A stretch of 64,000 bases of DNA from Pseudomonas sp. LP_7_YM. Lineage in GTDB: Bacteria; Pseudomonadota; Gammaproteobacteria; Pseudomonadales; Pseudomonadaceae. Numbering within the stretch: position 1 is the stretch's first letter; every line of letters starts with the position of its first letter. Positions 16,492-25,053 of this stretch are shown here, in pieces. The notes beneath the pieces were generated by a model. The model was not told where the DNA came from. It did no database searches and saw only the letters and a list, made by a program, of their open reading frames with translations. A program made the position numbers and the translations under genes. Location of the stretch: the NCBI RefSeq assembly GCF_004364435.1, contig NZ_SOCT01000001.1:1-64000 (forward strand), read 5' to 3'.

Positions 16492-16722
16492 TTGAGTACT
16501 CTCTCGGAAATTGCAGCAAATCTGTTGAAGCGTGAACGTTTGACCGAAGGCTCCAGCGTCGAAGTATCGAGGCAGGGCGTGATGGGTTGGGAACAACTAA
16601 TGGCGCTGTCGCAGGAAAAAGACGTGCACAAGTGGCAAGCGGCACTCAACGAACTCATCAGCCACACGCCCGGAAAGCGTCGCGTGACAGTATTACGGGT
16701 AATCCAGGGCGGATTGGCGTGA
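16492..16722 (+). CDS. small conserved hypothetical protein
   Basis: From TTG 16492, which has GGAG about 8 nt upstream, the 76-aa protein reads (M)STLSEIAANLLKRERLTEG ... VMGWEQLMALSQEKDVHKWQ and ends VTVLRVIQGGLA. An ATG eight codons earlier (16468) is possible but has no ribosome-binding site. It is soluble, basic and helical, with no recognised domain, and stands alone. Confidence 0.55.
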   Translation: MSTLSEIAANLLKRERLTEGSSVEVSRQGVMGWEQLMALSQEKDVHKWQAALNELISHTPGKRRVTVLRVIQGGLA

Positions 16723-16828
16723 TCGACGATGTCCGTTAGGCGCTATTATCGGGCTTGTTGGCGTTAGTCAGCACTTGATCAACGGCGTACAGTCGCAACA
16801 CTGTCCTTGCCATGATCGGATTTCATCG

Positions 16829-17827
16829 ATGAGCCGTCCTCGTTTTCTCCCTGACAACTTCACCCTGACCCTGGTTGCGGTGGTGGTCATTGCCAGTTTT
16901 CTTCCCGCCACCGGCCAGGTTGCCATCGGGTTTGGCTGGTTGACCAATGCTGCCATTGCGTTGCTGTTCTTTCTGCATGGCGCCAAGTTGTCGCGTGAAT
17001 CCATCATCGCCGGCGCCGGTCATTGGCGCTTGCATCTGTTGGTATTCAGCCTGACGTTCGTGGTCTTTCCGCTGTTGGGTCTGGCGCTCAAGCCGCTGCT
17101 GTCGCCGCTGATCGGCAAGGACCTGTACATGGGCATCCTGTATCTGTGCGCATTGCCTGCGACGGTACAATCGGCGATCGCCTTTACCTCCCTGGCGCGC
17201 GGAAATATTCCGGCAGCGATCTGCAGCGCGGCGGCATCGAGTCTGTTCGGGATTTTCCTCACCCCGTTGTTGGTAACGCTGCTGTTGAACGTGCACGGCG
17301 AGGGCGGTTCAACGGTGGATGCGATCGTCAAAATCAGCCTGCAGTTGCTGTTACCGTTCGTGGTGGGGCAAATCGCTCGCCGCTGGATCGGTGCTTGGGT
17401 AGGGCGTAACAAGAACTGGCTGAAATACGTGGATCAAGGTTCGATTCTGTTGGTGGTGTACGGCGCATTCAGCGAAGCGGTGAACGAGGGCATCTGGCAC
17501 AAGATTCCCTTGTGGGACCTGGCCGGGCTGGTGGTGGTCTGTGCTGTGGTGCTGGCTCTGGTGCTGTCGATCGCAACGCTGCTGGGCAAGCTGTTTGGCT
17601 TCAGCCTTGAAGATCGCATCACGATCCTGTTTTGCGGCTCCAAGAAGAGTCTGGCCACTGGTGTGCCGATGGCTCAAGTGTTGTTTGCCGGCAGCACTAT
17701 CGGGGTCCTGATCCTGCCGCTGATGTTGTTTCACCAGATTCAACTGATGGTCTGCGCAGTGCTGGCCCAGCGTTATGCCAAGCGCAATGAGTCGGTGTCG
17801 GAAATGATGGCTCAGATTGATCCCTGA
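16829..17827 (+). CDS. bile acid:sodium symporter (SBF/YfeH-like) family transporter
   Basis: A 332-aa membrane protein with about ten helices. The stretch FLHGAKLSRESIIAGAGHWR and the paired inverted-repeat motifs ALPATVQSAIAFTSLARGN and CGSKKSLATGVPMAQVLF are typical of the YfeH/SBF group (BASS superfamily), which moves organic anions with Na+. The substrate is unknown. ATG 16829 removes 18 residues that do not resemble a membrane N-terminus; the ribosome-binding site is weak. It ends 31 bp before a strong terminator. Confidence 0.88.
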   Translation: MSRPRFLPDNFTLTLVAVVVIASFLPATGQVAIGFGWLTNAAIALLFFLHGAKLSRESIIAGAGHWRLHLLVFSLTFVVFPLLGLALKPLLSPLIGKDLYMGILYLCALPATVQSAIAFTSLARGNIPAAICSAAASSLFGIFLTPLLVTLLLNVHGEGGSTVDAIVKISLQLLLPFVVGQIARRWIGAWVGRNKNWLKYVDQGSILLVVYGAFSEAVNEGIWHKIPLWDLAGLVVVCAVVLALVLSIATLLGKLFGFSLEDRITILFCGSKKSLATGVPMAQVLFAGSTIGVLILPLMLFHQIQLMVCAVLAQRYAKRNESVSEMMAQIDP

Positions 17828-17858
17828 TCGAGCTGAGGACTGGCCTGGCCTTTGAGCC

Positions 17859-17893
17859 TACGAAAAGCCCCGATATTTCGGGGCTTTTCGTAG
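17859..17893. terminator. bidirectional rho-independent terminator
   Basis: TACGAAAAGCCCCGA and TCGGGGCTTTTCGTA form a perfect 15-bp stem around TATT. It lies between the convergent SBF-transporter and hemerythrin genes and has T-runs on both strands, so it can serve both. Confidence 0.88.
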
Positions 17894-17899
17894 GCCGCT

Positions 17900-18343
17900 T
17901 CAGGCCTCTGCCAGAAGCTCTTCGTATTCCTTGACGTACTCTTTGGCCAGCGACTGTTTCTCCTGCTCATCGAGCAGCTTGCCTGCCATCTGGAAAAACT
18001 TGTTTTCCTCTTCCTTGAGATGGTGATGGACTTTCTCCGACAGCTTCTTCGCTGTCGCCAGCCAGGACGGGCTGGACATCTCGGTTTCGTCCAGTGTCTC
18101 CATTAACTCGTCCATTTCATGATGCTCGGAAATGGCATGGCGGCTCAGGTCAACACCGTTGTCGTACTGCATCAGGGGAATATAGAAAAAACGCTCCTCT
18201 GCAGTTTCGTGCGCCTGCAGCTCGGCTTTGAGCTGTCCATAGGCTTCGACGCGCTCCTTGTTTTCCCCATGGGTCTTAACCAGCGCCTCGGCATAGCCGC
18301 GCTGGCGTTCATGGCTTTCTCTTAAGGCTTCGAAGATATTCAC
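17900..18343 (-). CDS. hemerythrin-like HHE-domain protein
   Basis: The 147-aa protein is a four-helix HHE cation-binding domain: NIFEALRESHERQRGYAEAL, LKAELQAHETAEERFFYIPL, AISEHHEMDELMETLDE and VHHHLKEEENKFFQMAGKLL, providing the His and Glu ligands of a di-iron centre. The GTG at 18343 is chosen because GAGGAAG lies 5 nt ahead and the family begins with this NIFEAL helix; the longer frame to 18490 adds 49 residues unlike the family. Such proteins sense or store O2 or NO, or repair iron centres. Confidence 0.85.
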   Translation of the reverse strand: MNIFEALRESHERQRGYAEALVKTHGENKERVEAYGQLKAELQAHETAEERFFYIPLMQYDNGVDLSRHAISEHHEMDELMETLDETEMSSPSWLATAKKLSEKVHHHLKEEENKFFQMAGKLLDEQEKQSLAKEYVKEYEELLAEA

Positions 18344-18562
18344 AAGGGCTTCCTCAATCGGGATCAGGTTCGGTGCATATCCTAGACCTCGACTGAGCAG
18401 CTGTCGTTCACAGGGCGAAGTGGCATAAGCATAGATCCATACGTTTCTTTCATAATTTTTGGCAGTTTTTATAATCAAAACGACTTTCATCTTTTGCGCT
18501 CATGCTTCTCAGGCCTGAACGCGTCATCTATCCAGCTCTCTCTTTTTATTCCAAGGATCGCC

Positions 18563-19516
18563 ATGTCGCTACGCAAACTCATCGTCGCTTCTGCATTATT
18601 GCTGGCGACGGTCACGGCACACGCCGAGCAAGTCATCAACATCGGATACCAGCGCTCTTCAACGCTGTGGATCTTGCTCAAAAATGACGGCCAGCTGGAA
18701 CAGCGGCTCAAGCCATTGGGCTTTACCGTCAATTGGCATGAATTCAGCAGCGGCCTGTTGAGCGCAATGAACGCGGGGAGCGTGGACCTGCACGCTGACG
18801 TGGCCGACGCGTTTGCGCTGTTCACTCAGGCAGCCAACACACCGCTGACTTATTACGCGCGAGAAAATCCATCACCGAGTGCTCAAGCGATCATCGTGCA
18901 GGACGGTTCGCCGATCCGCAGCCTCGCGGATCTGAAGGGTAAGTCGGTCGCTGTCTCCAAAGGTTCGGGCAGTCATTTCCTGCTCATCTCGGCGCTCAAG
19001 AAAGTGGGGCTGACGCTGGCCGATATCAAGCCGGTTTACCTGGAAGCCCCCGATGGTGTGGCCGCATTCTCCAGCGGCAACGTCGATGCATGGGCGATCT
19101 GGGACCCGTTTTTCGCAACCCAGCAACGCGAGCATCACGTTCGTGTGTTGGCTGACGGCACCGAGGGTATCGCCAACTACAACCGTTTCTACGTCGCCAA
19201 TACCCGCTTTGCCAAGGCTCATCCTGAGGTACTGCAAGTGGTGTTCGACACCCTTCGCCAGACCGGCCAGTGGGTCAAGGGCCATCCGCAGGAAGCGGCG
19301 AAGAAACTCGCGCCGCTGTGGGGCAACATTGCGCCTGAAACCGTGGAACTGGCCAACAGTCGCCGCAGCTATGACATCGTCCCGGTCAAGGTCGACGAGT
19401 TGGCCGAGCAGCAACGCATTGCCGATGACTACTCCGAGGCCAGGTTGATTCCCAAGCCCCTGAAGATTTCCGATATTTCGGTCTGGGTTCCGCAAGCCCA
19501 ACCCACATCCGAATAA
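18563..19516 (+). CDS. aliphatic sulfonate ABC transporter binding protein (SsuA/TauA type)
   Basis: A 317-aa periplasmic protein with signal peptide MSLRKLIVASALLLATVTAH-A and the SsuA core: INIGYQRSSTLWILLKNDG, LSAMNAGSVDLHADVADAFA, SLADLKGKSVAVSKGSGSHF and the hinge-region GNVDAWAIWDPFFATQQRE. It should deliver sulfonates for use as a sulfur source. AAGGA precedes the ATG at 18563. The adjacent monooxygenase fits this role, but no SsuB or SsuC genes follow, so it must use a transporter encoded elsewhere. Confidence 0.9.
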   Translation: MSLRKLIVASALLLATVTAHAEQVINIGYQRSSTLWILLKNDGQLEQRLKPLGFTVNWHEFSSGLLSAMNAGSVDLHADVADAFALFTQAANTPLTYYARENPSPSAQAIIVQDGSPIRSLADLKGKSVAVSKGSGSHFLLISALKKVGLTLADIKPVYLEAPDGVAAFSSGNVDAWAIWDPFFATQQREHHVRVLADGTEGIANYNRFYVANTRFAKAHPEVLQVVFDTLRQTGQWVKGHPQEAAKKLAPLWGNIAPETVELANSRRSYDIVPVKVDELAEQQRIADDYSEARLIPKPLKISDISVWVPQAQPTSE

Positions 19517-19531
19517 GGCAGGAGAACGTTC

Positions 19532-20857
19532 ATGAGCCGTCAAATTCACCTGTCTGCCTTTCTTTTGACCGGGCCGGTCATCCACAGTCACGCGGCCTGG
19601 CGTCATCCGGAAACGCTGGGCAATTATCTCGATCCTGATTATTACGCGCGCACCGCACGGGTGGTGGAAGAGGGGTTATTCGACTTTCTGTTCTTTGCCG
19701 ATCGCCTGGCCGTCGGCGATCAAATGGGCGGTTCGCGGGATATTGCCCTGCGTTACGGCGCCCAGGATGCCACGCGGCTGGACCCGCTGCCGATCCTCTC
19801 GTACCTGGTCGGGCAGACCCGCAAGCTGGGACTGGGAGCGACCCGTTCGACCACCTACTACGAACCCGCGCATATCGCTCGGGAGTTCGCCACCCTCGAT
19901 CATCTGTCCAAGGGGCGAGCGGCCTGGAATATCGTGACCTCGATGAATGACAGCGAAGGGCGTCTGTTCGGCAAGGACAAGCATCTGGAGCATGATCTGC
20001 GTTACGACCGCGCCGATGAGTTCGTCGAAGTTGCGCTGAAGCTCTGGCGCAGCTGGGCGCCGGGCGCTTTGAAGCTTGACCGCGAGAGTGGTGTGCTGGC
20101 CGATCCGGACAAGATCACATCGGTGCAGCATCAGGGCGAGTGGTTCAAGGTCGAAGGCCCGTTGAACATTCCGCGCACACCACAGGGCAGGCCGGTACTG
20201 ATTCAGGCGGGTTCGTCGGGGCGGGGTCGGCGCTTCGGCGCGCGTTGGGCCGAAGCGATCTTCACCATTCATCCGCACCTCCAAGCCATGCAGGCCTTTC
20301 GCGAGGACGTGCGTGGGCAGGTGGTGCAGCAGGGGCGTGCAGCTGATAGTTGCAAGGTGCTGACCGCCGTGATGCCTTTTATCGGTGGCAGCGAGGCCGA
20401 AGCCCGGGCCAAACGCGACAGGCACAATGCGCTGGCGCGGCCAGAACTTGGATTGGTGACGCTTGCCTCGCAGCTGAACGTCGATCTTTCGCCATTTGCC
20501 CTGTCGTCCACGCTGGCCGAGGTGGCGCGTGCCCCCTCGATCCACCCGGCGGCGGCGGAGAAACTGTTGATGCAAGGGGCAGACACCACGCTGGAAGAAT
20601 TGGGCAGAATCTTTGCCAGCAGCGTGCGCGTTCCGCAATTGGTAGGCACCGGCGCACAGATCGCCGATCAACTGGCCGAGCTGTTCACCCAGGGGGGCTG
20701 TGACGGTTTTGTGATTTCCCCGGCGTATCTACCGGGGTCGTTCAGCGAATTCGTCGAAAGCGTGATCCCCCATTTGCAGCGTAAGGGGCTGTTCCGTAAG
20801 GCCTACGAGGGCTCGACCTTGCGTGAGCATCTGGGGCTCGCTGCGCTGGAAGATTGA
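19532..20857 (+). CDS. FMN-dependent monooxygenase, NtaA/SnaA/DszA (luciferase-like) family
   Basis: The 441-aa protein is a class C flavin monooxygenase of the nitrilotriacetate/dibenzothiophene-sulfone type: LSAFLLTGPVIHSHAAWRHP, FDFLFFADRLAVGD, EPAHIAREFATLDHLSKGRA with AAWNIVTSMN, and RPVLIQAGSSGRGRRFGARW. Such enzymes need a separate FMN reductase and open C-S or C-N bonds. It starts 15 bp after the sulfonate-type binding protein, with GGCAGGAG upstream, so both are likely one transcript for organosulfur use. Confidence 0.9.
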   Translation: MSRQIHLSAFLLTGPVIHSHAAWRHPETLGNYLDPDYYARTARVVEEGLFDFLFFADRLAVGDQMGGSRDIALRYGAQDATRLDPLPILSYLVGQTRKLGLGATRSTTYYEPAHIAREFATLDHLSKGRAAWNIVTSMNDSEGRLFGKDKHLEHDLRYDRADEFVEVALKLWRSWAPGALKLDRESGVLADPDKITSVQHQGEWFKVEGPLNIPRTPQGRPVLIQAGSSGRGRRFGARWAEAIFTIHPHLQAMQAFREDVRGQVVQQGRAADSCKVLTAVMPFIGGSEAEARAKRDRHNALARPELGLVTLASQLNVDLSPFALSSTLAEVARAPSIHPAAAEKLLMQGADTTLEELGRIFASSVRVPQLVGTGAQIADQLAELFTQGGCDGFVISPAYLPGSFSEFVESVIPHLQRKGLFRKAYEGSTLREHLGLAALED

Positions 20858-20895
20858 TCGCACGGCATCGTGCTGTACCCAATGACGCGAGTTCT

Positions 20896-20984
20896 ATGGG
20901 AGTGCATTCATTCGCGAAAGGACTGTAAGGCGATAGCGATATATGAGGGCACCGGCCAATGGCGAATGAATTCGCTCCACAGGT
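20896..20984. repeat. REPIN (inverted REP pair), AATTCGCTCC class
   Basis: GGGAGTGCATTCATTCGCGA at about 20897 and GGCGAATGAATTCGCTCCAC at about 20961 are inverted copies of the same palindromic core, about 50 bp apart. The same core recurs at 40186-40395, near 46859 and at 53437-53536. The pair lies in the 291-bp gap before the esterase, which holds no gene that I can see. Confidence 0.7.
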
Positions 20985-21148
20985 CGGCCCGCTATCGCCT
21001 GCCTGCGCTACGGTTACCCGGACAAAACGGATACGAATCTGCACCCCGTACAGCAATCCGACAGCATCCCCTGATCGATTGCGGGCTGACATCCGAAACA
21101 TGCTGCGTATGATGGGCCCGACGTTTTCTCTCAAAGGGCTCGTTCTCA

Positions 21149-21874
21149 ATGATGAAGTTTTTCGCCGCGCTGCTCTGTGTGTTCACAGGTTTCGCTCATG
21201 CCGAACCTGCACTGCTCACGGATCTGGCCTTGCCTTATCTGGCTGCCGCACCGGCAGACTGCAAAGACAAACCGCTGATCATCTTCCTGCACGGCTATGG
21301 CAGTAACGAACGCGACCTGTTCGGCATCAAGGACGAGCTGCCGCAGGATTACACCTACCTTTCCGTGCGTGCGCCCGCCGAGGTCGATGGGGGTGGCTAC
21401 AAGTGGTTCACCCAGGACACCGATCAAGCCGAGTATGAAGGCGTGACCAGTGATGTGGACAAAAGCACCGACAGCCTCAGGACCTTCATCCAGCAGGCGA
21501 CCGAAAAGTACGCCACGCAGCCGAACAAGGTGATTCTGGTGGGCTTCAGCCAGGGCGCGATGATGAGTTATCAGATCGGCCTGCAGTATCCGCACCTGGT
21601 GCGCGGCATTGCGCCGCTGAGCGGCAAGATCCTCGCCGCGCTCAAGGCCCGGCTGAAACCCAATGATCAGCTCAAGCCACTGAACGTGTTCATCGGACAT
21701 GGTTCGGCGGATAATCGCGTACCGTTTTCCGGCGCCACCGAAGCGCAGACCCTGCTGGAAAATCTGCTCATCAGCCCCGAATTCCACGCCTATGCGGGGG
21801 CAGGGCATACCATCACGTCGGCAGAAGTGGGGGATTTGAATGTGTGGATTGAGCAGACGCTGGCGGCTCACTGA
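21149..21874 (+). CDS. secreted phospholipase/carboxylesterase-type alpha/beta hydrolase
   Basis: The 241-aa protein has a signal peptide (MMKFFAALLCVFTGFAHAEP) and an esterase fold: KPLIIFLHGYGSNERDLFGI with the oxyanion loop, nucleophile elbow VGFSQGAMMS, the acid in HGSADNRVP and catalytic His in YAGAGHTI. It is of the family-VI carboxylesterase/YpfH type. Periplasmic location is inferred from the signal; the substrate is unknown. It stands alone, upstream of the convergent lysR gene. Confidence 0.88.
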   Translation: MMKFFAALLCVFTGFAHAEPALLTDLALPYLAAAPADCKDKPLIIFLHGYGSNERDLFGIKDELPQDYTYLSVRAPAEVDGGGYKWFTQDTDQAEYEGVTSDVDKSTDSLRTFIQQATEKYATQPNKVILVGFSQGAMMSYQIGLQYPHLVRGIAPLSGKILAALKARLKPNDQLKPLNVFIGHGSADNRVPFSGATEAQTLLENLLISPEFHAYAGAGHTITSAEVGDLNVWIEQTLAAH

Positions 21875-22019
21875 CGGTCTTCTGCAGCCGCACGGCCTGC
21901 CAACGGTTTTTCGAGCGTCGCCGTCGGTAAGCCGGAAGGTTGCATGACGGGCTGGTCAGCTACGGATGTCGACAAGCCTTGTCGCAAATGCCGACAGGGT
22001 CCTGTGCCCAACCGATCGA

Positions 22020-22874
22020 TCACAACCCCTGACTCCCCCGAATCAACTCATACGCCCGGCGCACCAGCGGGTTGACCGTGTTGGGGCGGATCCACAAGTG
22101 ATACGTCACGTCCGGCATTCGCGGCAGGCCATCGGCTTCGCCCAGAACACGCATGTCCGGCCCCAGCATTTCCATACTGCGGGCCGTCACGCCCAGCCCG
22201 GCGCGAGTGGCGGCCTTGATGCCGATCAGGTTCGAGGCCAGGTACGCCTGGCGCCAGGCAATGTTTGCCCGCTCCAGCGCCTCGATGGCATGGCGCCGAT
22301 AGATGCTTGGCTCGTCCACCAGAATCAATGGAATCGGCTCGCCCGGCACATGCTGGTACTGCGCAGAACAGATCCACCACACCGGCGAGGTGCGCAGGGC
22401 GAAGCCTTCAAGGCTTGGGTCTTCGCGCGTGGAAATCACCATGTCGACCTTGCCGCGATGCAGATCGTCCATCAGAAACGGGCTGCGCCCCACGTCGATT
22501 TCCAGCCGCAGCTTTGGGGCCGAACGGGCGATGTGGCTGAGAATAGGCGGCAGGATGGTATCGGCGATGTCGTGAGGCGAGCCGATCCGCAGTACCCCGC
22601 TGAGACTGTTTTCCCGCAGCGAACTGAGCGCATCGTCGTTCAGCGAGAGCATTTGCCGGGCATGACGCAGCAGTTGGCGCCCGGCCTCGGTAAGTTGCTT
22701 GTGCCGACCCTGCTTCTGGAACAGGCTGACGCCAATCTGCTGTTCCAGACGTTGCATGTGCTGGGTCACCGAGGACTGCGTGCGCGAAAGCCGGGCGCCG
22801 GCGCCCGCAAAGCTGTGGTGGTCGACGACGGCGACGAAGGTGCGTAGCAGTTCGAGGTCGAGAGTGGTGGACAT
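22020..22874 (-). CDS. LysR-family regulator divergent from the sulfur-compound cluster
   Basis: A 284-aa LysR protein beginning MSTTLDLELLRTFVAVVDHH with the helix-turn-helix SFAGAGARLSRTQSSVTQHM and an effector domain starting SGVLRIGSPHDIADTILPPI. ATG 22874 is chosen since the family starts with LDLxLLRTF; upstream in-frame sequence is not LysR-like. It is divergent from the binding-protein gene at 23310 across 435 bp, the usual arrangement for a LysR regulator and its target, so it probably controls the 23.3-34.3 kb genes. Confidence 0.9.
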   Translation of the reverse strand: MSTTLDLELLRTFVAVVDHHSFAGAGARLSRTQSSVTQHMQRLEQQIGVSLFQKQGRHKQLTEAGRQLLRHARQMLSLNDDALSSLRENSLSGVLRIGSPHDIADTILPPILSHIARSAPKLRLEIDVGRSPFLMDDLHRGKVDMVISTREDPSLEGFALRTSPVWWICSAQYQHVPGEPIPLILVDEPSIYRRHAIEALERANIAWRQAYLASNLIGIKAATRAGLGVTARSMEMLGPDMRVLGEADGLPRMPDVTYHLWIRPNTVNPLVRRAYELIRGSQGL

Positions 22875-23309
22875 AACGTGATACTCGGCAGTCAGGTCGA
22901 AGTGCAATCTCTGTAGGAGAAGTCGGAGTTTACGACGGCAGCGAACACGGCGGATCAGTTGCAGTTGAATCGCCGGCACCTTGCGTTCGTTCCAGCGCAT
23001 GCCTCAACAAGCTGGGTTTAACCCCCCCCCCCGCATACGCTTCAGCAGCACCGTATTGCATCAGCTGAACAGGTTAATACATTACGTATTCTTATATTTT
23101 CTTAAACCCACATTCTCAAGCGCGCTACGTTTGACCAATGAACACGAGCTTTTGTCTTAAAGAACTAATCCTGAAAACCAGAAAGTTATAACCATATTTG
23201 ATATTTGAATTTCCGTTGTCTGCGTCCTCTCCCTAGGATGCGGTTCATTACAAGGCGCTGACCCACCAACGTCGTAAGCGCCGAGCCGATGATTACTCAG
23301 GGGAAGTCC
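22875..23309. other. long divergent regulatory region with an 11-C tract
   Basis: No gene is visible. The stretch contains a run of 11 C at 23022-23032 and then an unusually AT-rich block (about 23075-23225, with repeated TATTT and TTTCTTAAA-like sequences), which probably holds the promoter of the binding-protein gene and LysR binding sites. I cannot point to a specific operator. Confidence 0.5.
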
Positions 23310-24152
23310 ATGCCGTACACACACCCGCCCGTCACCCTTTTTCTACCTTTACTCATGGGCGCTGCGCTGACCTTGGGCGCCAGCTTCGGTGCCCAGGCCG
23401 ATGCCACCCTGGACAAAATTGCCGAGCGTCATCGCGTGGTGGTCGGCGTGTTGCTGTCAGGTGGGCCGTTCGGTTCCATCGACCCAAGCGATCAAACACC
23501 CAAGGGCTTGAACGTCGACATGGCTGAAGATATTGGTCGCCAGCTTGGAGCCCAGGTCGAGCTGGTGCCGGTACTGCCAGCCAACCGCGTGCAGTTCCTG
23601 CAACAGGGCAAGGTCGATTTGCTGATTGCCAACATGGAATGGACGGCAGAACGCGGCCAGCAACTGGGTTTCGTGCCCACGCCGTTTTATCGCGTGGGCG
23701 GCACAGCGGCCGTGCTCAAGGACAGCAAAATCACCCGCTGGGAAGACCTCAAGGGCCAGCCGGTTTGCACTTCGCAAGGCAGCAGCTACGTCAAACCGCT
23801 GACCGAGTTCGGTGCACAACTCAAGGCGTTCAAGAGTTCTTCCGAGTCGCTCCTGGCCTTGCGCGGCAACAACTGCGTCGCCGCTGTGCACGACGCCACG
23901 CTGATTAACCCGTTGGTTGCCGACAGCGCTGAATGGAAGGACTACCGCGCAATCACCCCGGAACTCAATCCTGCCCCGTCGGTGATCTGGACCCGCCCCG
24001 GCGAGGCCGACACCCAGGCCCGGCTCGACACCATTGTCAAAGGCTGGCACCGCAGCGGCTGGCTGATCGAGGGCGAAAAACGCCATCACATCACCCCGGC
24101 CTCGCCAGCGCTGGTCGAGTTGCATGACAAATTCCAGGCCACCGGCGCGTGA
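23310..24152 (+). CDS. amino-acid-type ABC transporter binding protein (family 3), copy 1
   Basis: A 280-aa periplasmic protein: signal peptide MPYTHPPVTLFLPLLMGAAL ... AQADA, then DATLDKIAERHRVVVGVLLS, NVDMAEDIGRQLGAQVELVP and VQFLQQGKVDLLIANMEWTA, the class of SBP_bac_3 domains binding polar amino acids. It is clearly a paralogue of the next gene (shared VQFLQQGKVD, SESLLALRGNNCVAAVH and DTQA motifs). ATG 23310 is used; an earlier ATG at 23289 is possible but sits before AGGGGAAG, which serves 23310. Confidence 0.88.
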   Translation: MPYTHPPVTLFLPLLMGAALTLGASFGAQADATLDKIAERHRVVVGVLLSGGPFGSIDPSDQTPKGLNVDMAEDIGRQLGAQVELVPVLPANRVQFLQQGKVDLLIANMEWTAERGQQLGFVPTPFYRVGGTAAVLKDSKITRWEDLKGQPVCTSQGSSYVKPLTEFGAQLKAFKSSSESLLALRGNNCVAAVHDATLINPLVADSAEWKDYRAITPELNPAPSVIWTRPGEADTQARLDTIVKGWHRSGWLIEGEKRHHITPASPALVELHDKFQATGA

Positions 24153-24192
24153 GTCATCTTTCTCTTTCATGCACCTTTCAAGGCATTCGTTC

Positions 24193-25041
24193 ATGAGCAG
24201 TTTCTCCTTCGGCAAGACCCTGTCCGTGCTTGGCATTTCCATCGGCCTTGCCATGGGCGCGACCCTGGCCCACGCCGACGCCACGCTGGACAAGATTCAG
24301 CAGCGCCACAAAATCAGCATCGGCGTGATCCTTAGCGGTCCGCCGTTCGGCACCATCGACCCGAAGACCGGCGAGCACTTGGGCTACAACGTCGAGCTGG
24401 CCAAGGGCATTGCGCAGAAATTGGGCGTGGACCTGGAAACCGTTTCGGTGCTGGCGCCCAATCGCGTGCAGTTCCTGCAACAGGGCAAGGTCGACATCCT
24501 GATCGCCAACATGCAGTACACCGACGAGCGCGCCGGCATTCTCGACTACGCGCCGACCCCCTATGAAGAAGTCGGTGGCGCGGCACTGATTCGCAAGGGC
24601 GCGGGCATCAGCACCTGGGAAGACCTCAAGGACAAGCCGGTGTGCGTGTCCCAGGGCAGCAACTTCATCAAGCCGCTGCAGGAAACCTATGGTGCCCAGA
24701 TCAAGGCCTTCCGCAGCCAGTCCGAGTCGCTGCTGTCCCTGCGCGGCAACGGTTGTGTGGCGGCCGTTCACGTCAGCCCGACCATGCACGCGCTGCTCGA
24801 TGCCCCCGAATGGGCCGACTACAACATTCCGCTGGCCAGCGACCTGATTCCGTCGAAATCGGTGATCTGGGTGCGCAAGGGTGAGCACGACACCCAGGCG
24901 AAAATCGACGCGATCATTCGCGACTGGCACCGCAGTGGCTGGCTGATCGAAGTCGGCGAGCGCACGGGCATGGCGCCTTCCCAGGCCCTGCGTGATCTGC
25001 ACCAACAGTTCAGCAACGCCGCGCCTCTTGCCGCTCAATAA
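24193..25041 (+). CDS. amino-acid-type ABC transporter binding protein (family 3), copy 2
   Basis: A 282-aa paralogue of the preceding protein: signal peptide MSSFSFGKTLSVLGISIGLA ... HADA, then DATLDKIQQRHKISIGVILS, YNVELAKGIAQKLGVDLETV, VQFLQQGKVDILIANMQYTD and SESLLSLRGNGCVAAVHVSP. By eye more than half of the positions are shared. ATG 24193 has AAGGC upstream. Two binding proteins serving one permease pair suggests two related ligands, or duplication after transfer. Confidence 0.88.
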   Translation: MSSFSFGKTLSVLGISIGLAMGATLAHADATLDKIQQRHKISIGVILSGPPFGTIDPKTGEHLGYNVELAKGIAQKLGVDLETVSVLAPNRVQFLQQGKVDILIANMQYTDERAGILDYAPTPYEEVGGAALIRKGAGISTWEDLKDKPVCVSQGSNFIKPLQETYGAQIKAFRSQSESLLSLRGNGCVAAVHVSPTMHALLDAPEWADYNIPLASDLIPSKSVIWVRKGEHDTQAKIDAIIRDWHRSGWLIEVGERTGMAPSQALRDLHQQFSNAAPLAAQ

Positions 25042-25053
25042 CGGAGGCCCACG

